NCBI GenBank assembly: GCA_021014325.1
Contig: CM037473.1
Span: 21,628,822 to 21,692,821 of the forward strand
DNA length: 64,000 nucleotides
Source of the DNA: Plazaster borealis
Lineage: Eukaryota > Echinodermata > Asteroidea > Forcipulatida > Labidiasteridae
Direction of reading: 5' to 3'
The position numbers and the translations under genes were made by a program. Shown here one piece after another: positions 24,867-34,435 of the stretch (positions are counted from its first letter, which is position 1; each line of letters opens with the position of its first letter). A model generated the notes under the pieces. That model worked only from the letters and a program-made list of their open reading frames with translations, was not told the origin of the DNA and did not search any database.

Positions 24867-24998
24867 ATTTTGTCTTTGTTCAACCAAAAATGTTTACGAT
24901 CAAGTAACTTCCAATTGTATTAGACCGTTTAGGGGTTTTTTATGTTACAAATATTAATATTGTTTTAAAAATATATTTGTTTTTCTCCTCAACACCAG

Positions 24999-25106
24999 AT
25001 CCTTGTTCAACCAATCCTTGCAACACTGGATCATGCCAGGTATCAGGCAACACATACACATGTACGTGTCCAAGTACATATACTGGAACCAACTGCCAAA
25101 CACCAG
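24999..25106 (+). CDS. EGF1 exon
   Basis: Acceptor caacaccag, donor gtaaaa, phase 1 to 1, 108 nt. It encodes one EGF-like module: CSTNPCNTGSC, then TYTCTCPS and TGTNC. Six cysteines in standard spacing, with a 4-residue C2-C3 loop. It is the first module after the Reeler domain and belongs to the near-identical duplicate group (EGF1-4, 8, 9). It lacks the Asp/Asn-x-Asp/Asn-Glu/Gln calcium signature before C1. The O-glucose site is changed (CSTNPC). Confidence 0.92.
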
Positions 25107-25240
25107 GTAAAAATGCATGAGTGTTGATTACTTAAATCAGTGGTTACATTGTACCTTTAATGTAACATAGGACCGGTAAAGTCATTCTGTTTTGTAGCAT
25201 GATTTTTACTATTCGATTGCATGCTGTGTTTTTATATTAG

Positions 25241-25357
25241 TTGCTGGGAACCCTTGTTCAAGCAATCCTTGCATCACTGGATCATGTCAGGTATCAGGCA
25301 GCATATACACATGTTCGTGTCCCAGTACACATACTGGAACCAACTGCCAAACACTTT
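25241..25357 (+). CDS. EGF2 exon with a weak donor
   Basis: Acceptor tttatattag, phase 1, encoding [13 protein letters not shown] then [16 protein letters not shown] with all six cysteines. CSSNPC fits the O-glucosylation consensus. Where its sister exons have cag|gtaaaa this copy reads cactttgtgtgttc. The only phase-1 donor would be gtgtgt at 25358; without splicing, the frame reaches TGA at 25369-25371. It is either a weakly spliced exon, an alternative last exon giving a short secreted form, or one in decay. Confidence 0.65.
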
Positions 25358-25967
25358 GTGTGTTCATGTGACGCCTAACCGCATCTTCCGTGTTTTGACA
25401 ACGAATACGAGAGCTCATACACGTATGTCAAAAACGGATAGCGTTTTGCTGATTTTCGTTGCATTTTTGCCCTAGATTAACAACATTTTCCCCGATATTG
25501 CTTTTAAAGGTGTCATTCATGACATATCTAGAAATGTGTTCATAATTTGTAAGCAAAATATGGGAAAAATGCAGTATAAACAGTCGTCTCTATTTTGCTG
25601 TGCTTGCCGGAAACTTGCTACACGCGTTTAACTCGGGGATCCGAAAACGATCAGTTAAACAAAAATACTTTTCAATCAAATTCTCCAATGTAACAAGAAA
25701 ATACACAAAATGTTTTTGGATTTGTTTTGCTTGCATAACCCATGCCAATGTGTGTTTATACTTGGCCTAGGCCTGACACATAACTCTATGATTGTGAAAC
25801 AAAATCTGGCGCGCATCTAACGTGAACGGATACAGTTATTATATCTGTATCTGTATCCGTATCCGTACACTTGCGAAACCTTATTAATGTCCCGATTCAA
25901 CACCATGTCCCCATTGTAGTGTTTAATCTCTTAACCAAAAGTAGGGTTTCTGTACTTTGGGAACCAA

Positions 25968-26550
25968 GCACAGCCCAACGCCATTTTTGGAAGCATATAT
26001 CGTCACCGTTTTCACGAAGAGCCACATATCTTAAAATGACAAAAATAGATTATTACAAAAAGGGGCCTTTATCTCAATGAAGCATTTTTGCGTTTTCACG
26101 AACAGCCATCGGCCCAAAAACGCATTGTAATACATTGCAACAAATGTAGGTCAAATCGTTTTTCCGTTTTCACGAAAAGCCACTTATGTCAGCGCGCGCG
26201 TGATCACGTGACATACGCGCCTCTTTCTGATCCTATGTAAAAACACGTTAACCAGTTGGGCGTTTAAGTAGGTCAACTCACTTTTTCGGTTTCACGGAGA
26301 GCCACATATCTTTGACTAATTACTATGGCAATTAGCCAATATATTTAACAAAATTAATAAGACAATAGGGATGTTAAACTTATACACAATCATATAAGAG
26401 GTCTTTGAATGCAAACCGTGGCTTTAGTATTGCAGATATTTCAGTTTTAAGCCAAGCACAGTGTAAAATGTAAATCTCAATCAAGCGTTTGGACATGTGT
26501 GGCTCTTCGTGAAAACGGTGGCGATATAGCATCTATGGGTTTGGCTGTGC
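25968..26550. mobile_element. Inverted-repeat element with repeated gttttcacgaagagccacat motif
   Basis: Inverted ends: the left end (gcacagccca at 25970, then atatcgtcaccgttttcacg) is mirrored at the right (tcgtgaaaacggtggcgata to tggctgtgc, about 26508-26550). The motif gttttcacgaagagccacat recurs inside in direct orientation near 26009, 26089, 26167 and 26286, then inverted near 26500. No coding capacity. Confidence 0.65.
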
Positions 26551-26621
26551 AATACCAATTCAAAAGATTTAGGGGGAACCCGGGCCAACAAGCCATTTTC
26601 AGGAATTTCATCCTTCATCAA

Positions 26622-26683
26622 ATGTGTCCCGGTACACATACTGGAACCATAGAGCAAGGCTGGAATCAACTGCCAAACCCCAG
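26622..26683 (+). pseudogene. Truncated EGF-exon copy (3' half, with insertion)
   Basis: Matches the last third of the duplicated EGF exons (tgtcccggtacacatactgg, then caactgccaaaccccag) followed by an intact-looking gtaaaa donor. It lacks the 5' half and acceptor and has a 15-nt insertion (atagagcaaggctgg). Not codable as an EGF module. Confidence 0.8.
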
Positions 26684-26970
26684 GTAAAATTGCATCTGTG
26701 TTAATAGTCTACATAGTTCCAAGTTTCGTATTCAACCACATCCCAACACCATTATAATAAGCATATAAAGCATCTATGGGTTTGGATGTGCATTACCAAG
26801 TCAAATATTGAGTACATTTCGTTGCAAAGTATAATCACTTGGTGAAATATGGCATTTTCACTTCACTTGGCTTGGCCTCTTTATTAAAATGGAATAGTCC
26901 ATATTTCGCCTCGTTATTGTTTCTGCAACAATACTCATGATATGCATCCGATATTTGTATGTAGCATGAT

Positions 26971-27013
26971 TCGTGTCCCAGTACACATACTGGAACCAAC
27001 TGCCAAACACCAG
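26971..27013 (+). pseudogene. Truncated EGF-exon copy (3' third)
   Basis: tcgtgtcccagtacacatac then tggaaccaactgccaaacac is identical in type to EGF2 and EGF4, ending cag|gtaaaaa with the usual downstream intron sequence. The upstream part is replaced: only gtagcatgat, normally found about 50 bp upstream of the acceptor, precedes it, consistent with a deletion joining intron to exon. Confidence 0.8.
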
Positions 27014-27127
27014 GTAAAAATTGAACTATGGTTTTGATTACTTAATATGGTACATTATGTTTAGTATCAAAATATGTTTTTGTAGCATGATTGTGACATT
27101 TGATTGCATGTTGTGTTTTTATATTAG

Positions 27128-27244
27128 TTATTGCGAACCCTTGTTCAAGCAATCCTTGCAACACTGGAACATGTGGGGTATCAGGCATCACATACAGATG
27201 TGCATGTCCCAGTACACATACTGGAACCAACTGCCAAACACCAG
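27128..27244 (+). CDS. EGF3 exon
   Basis: Acceptor tatattag, donor gtaaaa, 117 nt, phase 1 to 1. Encodes [31 protein letters not shown]. Nearly identical to EGF9 (32251-32367), including GVSGITYRC, which differs from the QVSG type of the other duplicates, so EGF3 and EGF9 derive from one ancestor. O-glucose consensus CSSNPC present. Confidence 0.92.
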
Positions 27245-27385
27245 GTAAAATTGCATCTGTTTTAGTAACTTAAATATTGTTAAGTTATTTATCCGATGAC
27301 ATAAAACTGTTATGTATAGTATCAATGTCATTTGTTTTTGTAGCTAGTTTGTGACATTTGATTGCATGTTGTGTTTTTATATTAG

Positions 27386-27502
27386 TTGCTGGGAACCCTT
27401 GTTCAAGCAATCCTTGCAACACTGGATCATGTCAGGTATCAGGCAACATATACATATGTACGTGTCCCAGTACACATACTGGAACCAACTGCCAAACACA
27501 AG
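27386..27502 (+). CDS. EGF4 exon
   Basis: Acceptor tatattag, donor gtttgt (weaker than the gtaaaa of its sisters), 117 nt, phase 1 to 1. Encodes [20 protein letters not shown], then [15 protein letters not shown]. Six cysteines; O-glucose consensus present. Confidence 0.88.
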
Positions 27503-27639
27503 GTTTGTATTGTAAAATTTACGAAGTAACCTAAATCGTGAACTATCTTTAGAACTTTCACCATTTTGAAAGATTTGCTTGTAGACAGTAGTTGCTTCTA
27601 TTTTGTTATTGTAGTATGCTTGCTTCTTTTTTGCACATC

Positions 27640-27747
27640 GTTGTGATGTGGCTACAACTTGTAATAGGGGACAGTGTTTTAGATCAGTAGAGGGAACTGG
27701 ATACACTTGTATGTGTCCAAATGGCCAAACAGGCACTACCTGTCGAT
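27640..27747 (+). CDS. EGF5 module, acceptor not found
   Basis: Encodes CDVATTCNRGQC, then YTCMCPNGQTGTTC with six correctly spaced cysteines and a canonical gtaagt donor in phase 1 (27748). The position expected for a phase-1 start (about 27640) follows a fine pyrimidine tract (cttcttttttgcacat) but shows cg where ag is required. The nearest AG (27613-27614) would start the exon in phase 0. The exon is thus either disabled by an acceptor mutation, an assembly error, or joined in an unusual way. The start given is the inferred phase-compatible position. Confidence 0.5.
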
Positions 27748-27901
27748 GTAAGTGCAATTGTTTTCTGATTCAGCACCAGGTCTTCACTGTACTGTTTGAA
27801 GTTTTCCCCCTGTGGCAGATGTCTTTACACTTGGGGAACAAGTCTTTTAAATGCAAAATCAATGCATGTACCCCTCCACTCAACAGCATAGTTTCCACTA
27901 T

Positions 27902-28329
27902 TTAAAGGCATGGTACATGTTTGGTAATTGTCAAAGACCAGTGTTCTCACTTGGTGTATCCACGTATACACGTTTGGTAATGACTAAAAACAAATATTAG
28001 CATATAAACTTACTTGGTAACAAGCAACGGAGAGCTGTTGATAGTATAAAACATTGTAGGAAACGAGTCCCTCTGAAGTAACGTAGTTAGAGGTAATTTC
28101 TCACTAAAATAATAAAAACTTCTTGCAAGAAGTTTTTATTCTTAGTAACGCTTCTCAGATTCAATTTTTTTGAGATAAAAAGTGATATCTAATCTATAAC
28201 CGCAGTACTTTTAAGTGAAAAGTTTCTCAAAATGCATTATACTATCCAAAGCTGCTGTACTTCTTACCAAGTAAGTTTTTATTGCCATTACTTTTCAGAG
28301 TCATTACCAAACGTATACAGACCCTTTAA
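27902..28329. mobile_element. Composite foldback (family A joined to family B)
   Basis: Opens with TTAAAGGCATGGTACATG (family A arm), breaks off after cacttggtgtatcc, resumes with another family A arm (acgtttggtaatgac to ttcttgcaagaag), and from about 28146 continues with a family B arm (cgcttctcagattca, aaagctgctgtacttctt), ending cctttaa. It is a chimera of at least three segments. Confidence 0.7.
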
Positions 28330-29170
28330 GCGATTTCTACTAGCAAGAAATTGGGCCAGCTGTTCAAATTAGGGTAGATGTGTACGTCAATATTCCAGTT
28401 TTGGTGAACAATATTAAGGTGTTGTCATTCAACGAATTTACCTGTTGAACACTGTTTGCCAAGCGATTAGAAGTTCTTGGTTCGGCATTCTTTGTTCAGC
28501 ATTCATCCCATCAGAAGGCCACATCCATAAGCAGTAAATTGGCTACTTTTTTTTTAATAGCTGTGCATCACTGTATGTATTTTGCTATTTTCTTTTGGCT
28601 AGAGTCCGCCGATCTCAATTGATGCTTTTTCCATTGCAAAACTAACTTTCCTACAATGACTTATACTTGCCTGAGAAGGGATTAAACATTCCCACTAAGT
28701 TTTCTTGAAACAAACATCTGCATATCAATTGCTAGTGGCGTAACCAGACATTTTTAGTTTTATTTATTTATTTATTATTTATTTTTTGGGAGGGAGTAAG
28801 TGGGGGCAAAGAAGAATTTGTTTTTAATTTTGTTAAATTATTATTATTATTATTATTATTTTTTTTGGGGGGGGGGGGTGGGGAGGGGGGGACTATTCAA
28901 TGTACATTGAACCATTCGCTGATGCATTTTTTCCATCTCATTTGGGGGAGCAAGGGATTCTAAGGTGGGGCGCTCCCCTCCCCCCTCTGCTGGTTACGCC
29001 CCGGCTGTTAACTGTTTGTGACCTGCCGTGGCTTGGCACAGCATGTATTGAGGAATCTTTAATGGGAAACGAATAAAATTCCATTTGGGAAATTTTTTGA
29101 TGAAAATGACCCTGTGAGTTGCTGGCATGTCAAGAAAATATCTTGCATTTTTTTAAAGTAGACATTGCCT
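28330..29170. other. Intron sequence with low-complexity runs
   Basis: Within intron 8. (TTA)n at about 28839-28860, a T-run and a G-run (28861-28890), and a TTTA run near 28760. No gene seen. The end (29160-29174) abuts the next TTAA foldback back-to-back. Confidence 0.6.
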
Positions 29171-29541
29171 TTAAAGGTATCGCACACGTTTGGTAATGAC
29201 TCAAAACAATATTAGCATAAAAACTTACTTGGTAACAAGCAACGGAGAGCTGTTGATAGTATAAAACATTGTAGGAAACGACTCCCTCTGAAGTAACGTA
29301 GTTTTTGATAAAAAGGTAGTTTCTCACTAAAATAATAACAACTTCTTGCAAGAAGTTTTTATTCCTATCTGAAAGCACACAATTGTACAACAAGGGTGTT
29401 TTTTCTTTCATCATTTTCTTGCAACTTCGATGACCAATTGAGCCCAAATTTTCACAGGCTTGTTATTTTATGCATATGTTGGGACACACCAAGTGAGAAC
29501 ACTGGTCTGTGACGATTACCAAACATGTTCAGTGCCTTTAA
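29171..29541. mobile_element. TTAA foldback family A, copy 10
   Basis: TTAAAGGTATCGCACACG to gttcagtgcctttaa, full length with the central palindrome acttcttgcaagaagt. Confidence 0.85.
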
Positions 29542-30217
29542 TATAGGTTTTCCCAGTAATTTCCAGCAAATAAGCGGCCAAGTTAAACTTTGTGTTATTC
29601 TTTTTCGTGCAAAATTAAAAGCTCCTCAAAACAGTCATTCAGTTTCACTTAATATGTGAGCACTATATTGTTCTTTTGCGACATGCAAGTAAAAAAGCAA
29701 AAATAAGTAAGTGGCCTGAAGTTTCAACCCTAGCAGAGTCTTTCTCGAAGGCTAAATCAAAAGCAAGTAAAAAAGATATCTGTTCAATTTTACAATCCAC
29801 TCAAACAGCATTTGAATTTGCAGCAGCTTTTTCAGAAATCTCTTAGATAGCGCCCCTCTGTGCTAAATTAAATGTTGATTTTGCATGGCTAAAAAGAATG
29901 ACTTGAAAGTTTAAATAAATATTATGCTTTATTAGTTTGTATTCTTCAAAGTGAAATTGAATGACGGTTTCAACCGAAGAGGCAAGATTGCCTTTATACA
30001 AATGCATAAATGTGAAATAGGCAGCTTTTTCGCCGAAATTTACAGGAAAAGTGTGTAGCATGAGAATTTATTAAGTATACATGTAGTATTGAAATGTTAC
30101 TGATGCTGTATACATTTATATCTGCCAAATTTGTCTTGTTCCTAAAACTTTAAATTCAAGCATAATTTGTGTTATAAGTAGCTAGCGTAAACTGCATGTC
30201 TTCCTTTGTGCCTTTAG
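29542..30217. other. Intron sequence, nothing recognised
   Basis: AT-rich intron between a foldback and EGF6. No supportable exon or RNA gene. Confidence 0.5.
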
Positions 30218-30331
30218 TCTCAAATCCTTGCTCCCCGCATCCTTGTAATGCTGGGTTCTGTACGGCAACTGGCACTGGGTACACATGTCAGTGTCCCAAC
30301 ACACGAACAGGAGCCAACTGTGAAACGTTAT
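30218..30331 (+). CDS. EGF6 exon
   Basis: Acceptor tgcctttag, donor gtaagt, 114 nt, phase 1 to 1. Encodes SNPCSPHPCNAGFC, then YTCQCPNTRTGANCETL. Six cysteines with the 4-residue C2-C3 loop shared with the EGF1 group, but clearly diverged from it. Confidence 0.92.
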
Positions 30332-31488
30332 GTAAGTACACTCGGCCTGGATGGAGCCTTGCGTAGAACTATCGCTGTTTGCTCCAAACTTTTTTGTTTG
30401 TTCTTACTCTAGTTTATTTTGTGTTGGCCTTATTCAGTCCCTGAATAGAATAGTACACAGGGACGATACCTGTGAAATCTTCTATATAAGTAGGGCCTAT
30501 CCAGAGCTGTCAACTCTCCCTGATTCTGCAGAAAGTTCCCTGTAAATAAACCAATCTTTCCATGTTCTGATAAACAAATTTGACAATCTCCCTCATTGTG
30601 GAAACTTTTTCCTCATTATGTTGAATGTAATTATAAATATCTCCCTGATTGCTGTACAAAATCTTTCTAATTGCAAGATACAAATGTTGGCAGTTTTGCC
30701 TAACTAAAAACAATATCAAGGTTTGAGCGTTGTTTGAGCGTGCAAACAATGGACACATGTATTGCTCAGTGAAGTTCTAATGTACTCAATCAGACACCCA
30801 AACTCCGACCTGATATTTAGCTTTGTAAAGGGCACCTCTATGAGGGAAATCAAAAATTTGTATTGGACCATTTCGAGCACCAAGGCATTGACCAAGGGTG
30901 ATGAAAGCAATTGCCTTGGTTGCATCTATAAAGTATCAGGCCTGCAAACTAACAAAGACTGTTTGCTGGGGTAACTGTTCTTCAAATTTATAAACTCTTC
31001 TGATGAATCAAATGATAAAAGCTTCATCCAGTTCTTTGCTGTTAAAGCACATTGTCTATGTGACTATTGGTAATTCTCACCGATGTGTGCAACCGTTCTT
31101 ATCTATAGAGGTTATTAAATGTACAATATTACTTCTGATTAGACGTGACTCGACTATTGACGAATGGAGTTGAAAAGTCACTCTTTGTCTATCAAGCTCA
31201 CAGCCATGTGCAAACCAATCTGTCTTTCAAATGCACGTTTCTTGAAATGGAATCTAATTCTTTCGTTCTTAAAATGTCTCTATTCAAGCACAAAATTACC
31301 TCACAGTTTTATTTATGATTTCAAATCATTTATTTCCTTATCTCTTCTTTAAATTTGCTCCACTTTTTTGACAAAATGCATTCCCTTTTTAACAGCAGCC
31401 AAGCTTGCAAACCTTATTGTTTGTTTGCTTTTCGTTTTTTCCACATGGTACTTTATTAAAACTTGTTTGCATGACTGTTTTGTTGTAG
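30332..31488. other. Intron between EGF6 and EGF7
   Basis: 1.16 kb of AT-rich intron, donor gtaagt and acceptor tgttgtag. Short ORFs on both strands have no recognisable domain. Confidence 0.6.
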
Positions 31489-31602
31489 TAAACCCATGCA
31501 CACCGAACCCATGCAACGTGGGCATATGCCAGCCAACATCAGGCGTTACATACACATGCACATGTCCGGCCACACACTCTGGAAACAACTGTGAAATATT
31601 AC
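31489..31602 (+). CDS. EGF7 exon
   Basis: Acceptor ttttgttgtag, donor gtaaga, 114 nt, phase 1 to 1. Encodes NPCTPNPCNVGIC, then YTCTCPATHSGNNCEIL. Six cysteines; short C2-C3 loop as in EGF1-9. Confidence 0.92.
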
Positions 31603-32023
31603 GTAAGATTATTATACATAATTATAGATTTTCAGTGATGTAGCCAGCAAGGTCGAGGGAGACCCCCCCTTCCCACCCCAATGAGAATATCACAATGTTT
31701 TCAACCCTTTAATATTCATCATTCTGTACAATAATCACAATATGCCCAGACATAGCTATTATTGTAAATTTTTGACTTGTATGTTTTAGAAAGGTCTGAA
31801 AAATACTGTAGATATAGTTTTATAATACAATGTAGACTGTTTGTGCAAAATGCCAGAAAATAATCAATGTTTTGTCAGTGTGATAAAAATTGCAGTTTAC
31901 TGTTCTTTATTTCAATATTTTCCAATCAGTATGAAAGCACATATCTACCTTTATGTAGTTTTTAGAGTCAGTCCGTTTTGTAGCTTGAATGATTATTTTG
32001 AGATTGCATGCTTTTGTTTTCAG

Positions 32024-32137
32024 TTTCAAACCCTTGTTCAAGCAATCCTTGCAACACTGGATCATGTCAGGTATCGGGCAACATATATACATGTTCGTGT
32101 CCCAGTACACATACTGGAACCAACTGCCAGACACAAG
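32024..32137 (+). CDS. EGF8 exon
   Basis: Acceptor tgttttcag, donor gtaaaa, 114 nt, phase 1 to 1. Encodes [18 protein letters not shown], then [17 protein letters not shown]. Nearly identical to EGF2 and EGF4 about 5-7 kb upstream; its acceptor region differs (gttttcag instead of tatattag). O-glucose consensus present. Confidence 0.92.
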
Positions 32138-32250
32138 GTAAAAATAGAACTATAATCGATTACATGGTACCCTTATGTATTAACATCAATGTCATTTGTT
32201 TTTTGTAGCATGATTTTGACATTTGATTGCATGCTGTGTTTTTATATTAG

Positions 32251-32367
32251 TTATTGGGAATCCTTGTTCAAGCAATCCTTGCAACACTGGAACATGTGGG
32301 GTATCAGGCATCACATACAGATGTGGATGTCCCAGTACACATACTGGAACCAACTGCCAAACACCAG
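32251..32367 (+). CDS. EGF9 exon
   Basis: Acceptor tttatattag, donor gtaaaa, 117 nt, phase 1 to 1. Encodes [17 protein letters not shown], then [17 protein letters not shown]. Closest relative is EGF3. The flanking introns are also alike (tagcatgattttgacattt upstream, ggaactatagtcttgatta downstream). Confidence 0.92.
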
Positions 32368-32474
32368 GTAAAAATGGAACTATAGTCTTGATTACTTAAT
32401 ATGGTACCTTTATGTATAGTATCAATGTAATTTGTTGATTGTGACATTCGATTGCATGATGTGTTTTATATTTG

Positions 32475-32591
32475 TTGCTGTGAACTCTTGTTCAAGCAAT
32501 CCTTGCAACACTGGAACATGTCGAGTATCAGGCAACAAATACACATTTGCATGTCCCAGTACATATACTGGAACCAACTACCAAAAAGCAG
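32475..32591 (+). pseudogene. Dead EGF exon of the duplicate group
   Basis: Full-length homologue of EGF3/EGF9 with four independent defects: the acceptor tatattag has become tatatttg; the C4 codon tgt has become ttt (acatttgcatgt); the C6 codon tgc has become tac (accaactacc); and the donor cag|gta has become cagggaaac. Upstream intron sequence (gacattcgattgcatg) is still recognisable. It was probably lost recently, since most of the sequence is unchanged. Confidence 0.9.
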
Positions 32592-32692
32592 GGAAACTAA
32601 AATAAAGTAAAAACTAGCATGATTTTGACCTTGACATTGCATGTTTTTTGATATTATTTACTTTCCCAAAGTTTTATACCTCTGTTATTAGT

Positions 32693-32940
32693 GGAATGTT
32701 GTGGCCAAGTGGTTGAGAGCATGGACTCAAGCTCTGGTGTTTCTGATCAACAGAGTGTGGGTTTGAGTCCTGGTCTTGACACTTGGTCCCAAGTACTAGG
32801 ATTGGTAGTGCACGTAAAAGAACCCAGAAATTACCGTGGAAGAGTAGGCATGGTAGGGGTATAACCCCTTGTGTTTCTGGTTCACATAGCAAAGCACCCT
32901 TGTTTACAGGTTTCCTCAGGCTTGTGGGCTAACTGTGATT
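32693..32940 (+). repeat. tRNA-derived SINE (tRNA-Leu/Ser-like head)
   Basis: A-box-like tggccaagtggttgaga (with head gttgtggcc), then ctcaagctctggtgtttctg and a B-box-like ggtttgagtcc. It matches 39672 onward. The spacing of the boxes reflects a long-variable-arm tRNA ancestor. Confidence 0.75.
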
Positions 32941-33353
32941 AAAGGTAGTGTTTGATTTTTGTCAAAATTATGAAGAAAGATACAATAAAAGTCACCTGTG
33001 ACGGTTTCAGCTGAATACAGTGTCCACTTGCTGAGAAAACAGCCAAAAAACTCTCACAGTATTATATCACCTGAACGTTGAATCCATCCACATTTTGAGA
33101 GGTGACAGCGGGCACCAACAGCATCTCTAGCTGGCTGCAGCATTCTCGAATGGACACCAACCCTCAGAAGTCTGAGAAACGTTTCAAGAATGAATTGTTT
33201 CTCAGATTCAAATGTTTTTATTGATTTAATGTACGGGGGCATTTCAGATGAAGTATTTTTGCAGGATGCTATTACCACTGCCATCTTTATTAAGCTTTCG
33301 GATAGAAATTACACAAATTTTTAATTTTTTGTAAACGATTACCCTACCTTTAA
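32941..33353. mobile_element. Foldback family C, copy
   Basis: ttaaaggtagtgtttgattt at the left and ccctacctttaa at the right. Central inverted blocks gtctgagaaacg (33171) and tgtttctcagattc (33199) form a hairpin. Contains the aagtcacctgtgac and tttcagctgaatacag blocks of family C. Confidence 0.7.
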
Positions 33354-33461
33354 GTTCACTTATGAGGCATCCTTGGTTTCATTACCAGAAATTTATAATA
33401 ATATTTTATATATAAGCACATTTTGTTATCGTGGTTTGCATGATCCGTTTATTTTCTGTAG

Positions 33462-33581
33462 TAAGCAACCCTTGTAGTGCAAGTACATGCAATGGTGGAA
33501 CTTGCTTCAGGGCATCAGATTCAGTGAATGGATTTGTCTGTGTCAACTGCCCAACAGGTCAGACGGGAGACCGTTGTGAAA
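33462..33581 (+). CDS. EGF10 exon
   Basis: Acceptor ttttctgtag, donor gtaaga, 120 nt, phase 1 to 1. Encodes SNPCSASTCNGGTCFRASD, then FVCVNCPTGQTGDRCE. The C4-C5 interval is two residues (CVNC) instead of the usual one, which may alter the hairpin of the module. The C5-x-x-G-x-T-G pattern fits the O-GlcNAc (EOGT) consensus. Confidence 0.9.
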
Positions 33582-33937
33582 GTAAGAACAGGGTTTTAAT
33601 TTGCAAAGTTTAAAATCTTTAAGTTACTAAAGACCAGGGTTCTCCCCAGGATTTTTCAAAACTCTGGGGCATTCTGGACCAATTTTTTTAAATGTTTGGC
33701 CGAAGCACGCTGAATTGAAACAAGGTCTTCGGAATGTTTGCTACTTGGTGTTTATCTTGTTTTTAAAAGCCATACTGTGCAATCTGGAGCATTCTTTATG
33801 GTTTTCTGTTGATGTTTTTTTGTGAAATTATACTTGTTTTTTGGGGGGGTATATGTTGATGTTTTTTTGTGAAACTATACTTGTTTTTGCACAAATACAC
33901 ATGTTCCCTGTGTGAGAATTCAAAGCCACAGCATTAT
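33582..33937. other. Intron sequence
   Basis: Contains a local duplication: tgttgatgtttttttgtgaaa occurs twice (about 33808 and 33855) around a G-run. No gene seen. Confidence 0.5.
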
Positions 33938-33945
33938 ACATTGGG

Positions 33946-34427
33946 ACAGCCTTGCTACCATGGGCGGAGCGCCGTATCGATACATCTCTCGTCACTAACC
34001 CTTGGTAGGGAAACACTAAAAATCAACACTGATTTGCTCACCGTACTGCTTTGAGCACACGCTTGTTAAAAACATTCGAGCGATTGTAGGGCGCTAGTAC
34101 GCGCGTGTAAAAATGCACGTATTTCGACGCAATGCATTTCAAATGAATCATGTTTTTATATGGTCTCCTTAAATTGCATACAGTTTAGACGAATCACAAG
34201 ATTGAAAAAGAACTGAGAGTGGCCAGTTGCTCTGTGACTTGATGTGTCTTTTGACAGCGCACTCTGCGTAGACTCTTACACAGACTGGATCAACCTGAGG
34301 ACTAATTAAAATATCCAATATATTTGGACATTAAAGTCACACTTCCATGGGTTACAATCGAGCAAGGCATTCTGGGAAAGAAAAACAAAATGGCGCTGCG
34401 AGATCATGCACCACTGGGAACAAGGTT
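33946..34427. mobile_element. hAT-like non-autonomous element, copy 1
   Basis: About 480 bp, flanked by an exact 8-bp direct repeat ACATTGGG (33938-33945 and 34428-34435). The ends are imperfectly inverted: cagccttgct at the left, aacaaggttg at the right. It matches 43692-44171 along its length (for example aatcatgtttttat, ggactaattaaaatatccaa, attctgggaaag). No transposase. Confidence 0.85.
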
Positions 34428-34435
34428 GACATTGG

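Larger units (their letters stand above)
19071..24998 (+). other. Intron 3 (5.9 kb)
   Basis: Separates the Reeler exons from the EGF array. It holds a MITE (20858-21045), an inverted-repeat element with a TTAGGG-type array, a perfect hairpin, a repeated ttccgacacccc block and a tRNA-derived SINE. 19080-20850, 21430-22800 and 23190-24380 show no supportable gene; a GA-rich run sits at about 19796-19822. Confidence 0.75.

Noticed and set aside
32475..32591. An additional functional EGF exon
   Set aside because: Both splice sites and two of the six cysteines are lost; listed as a dead exon.
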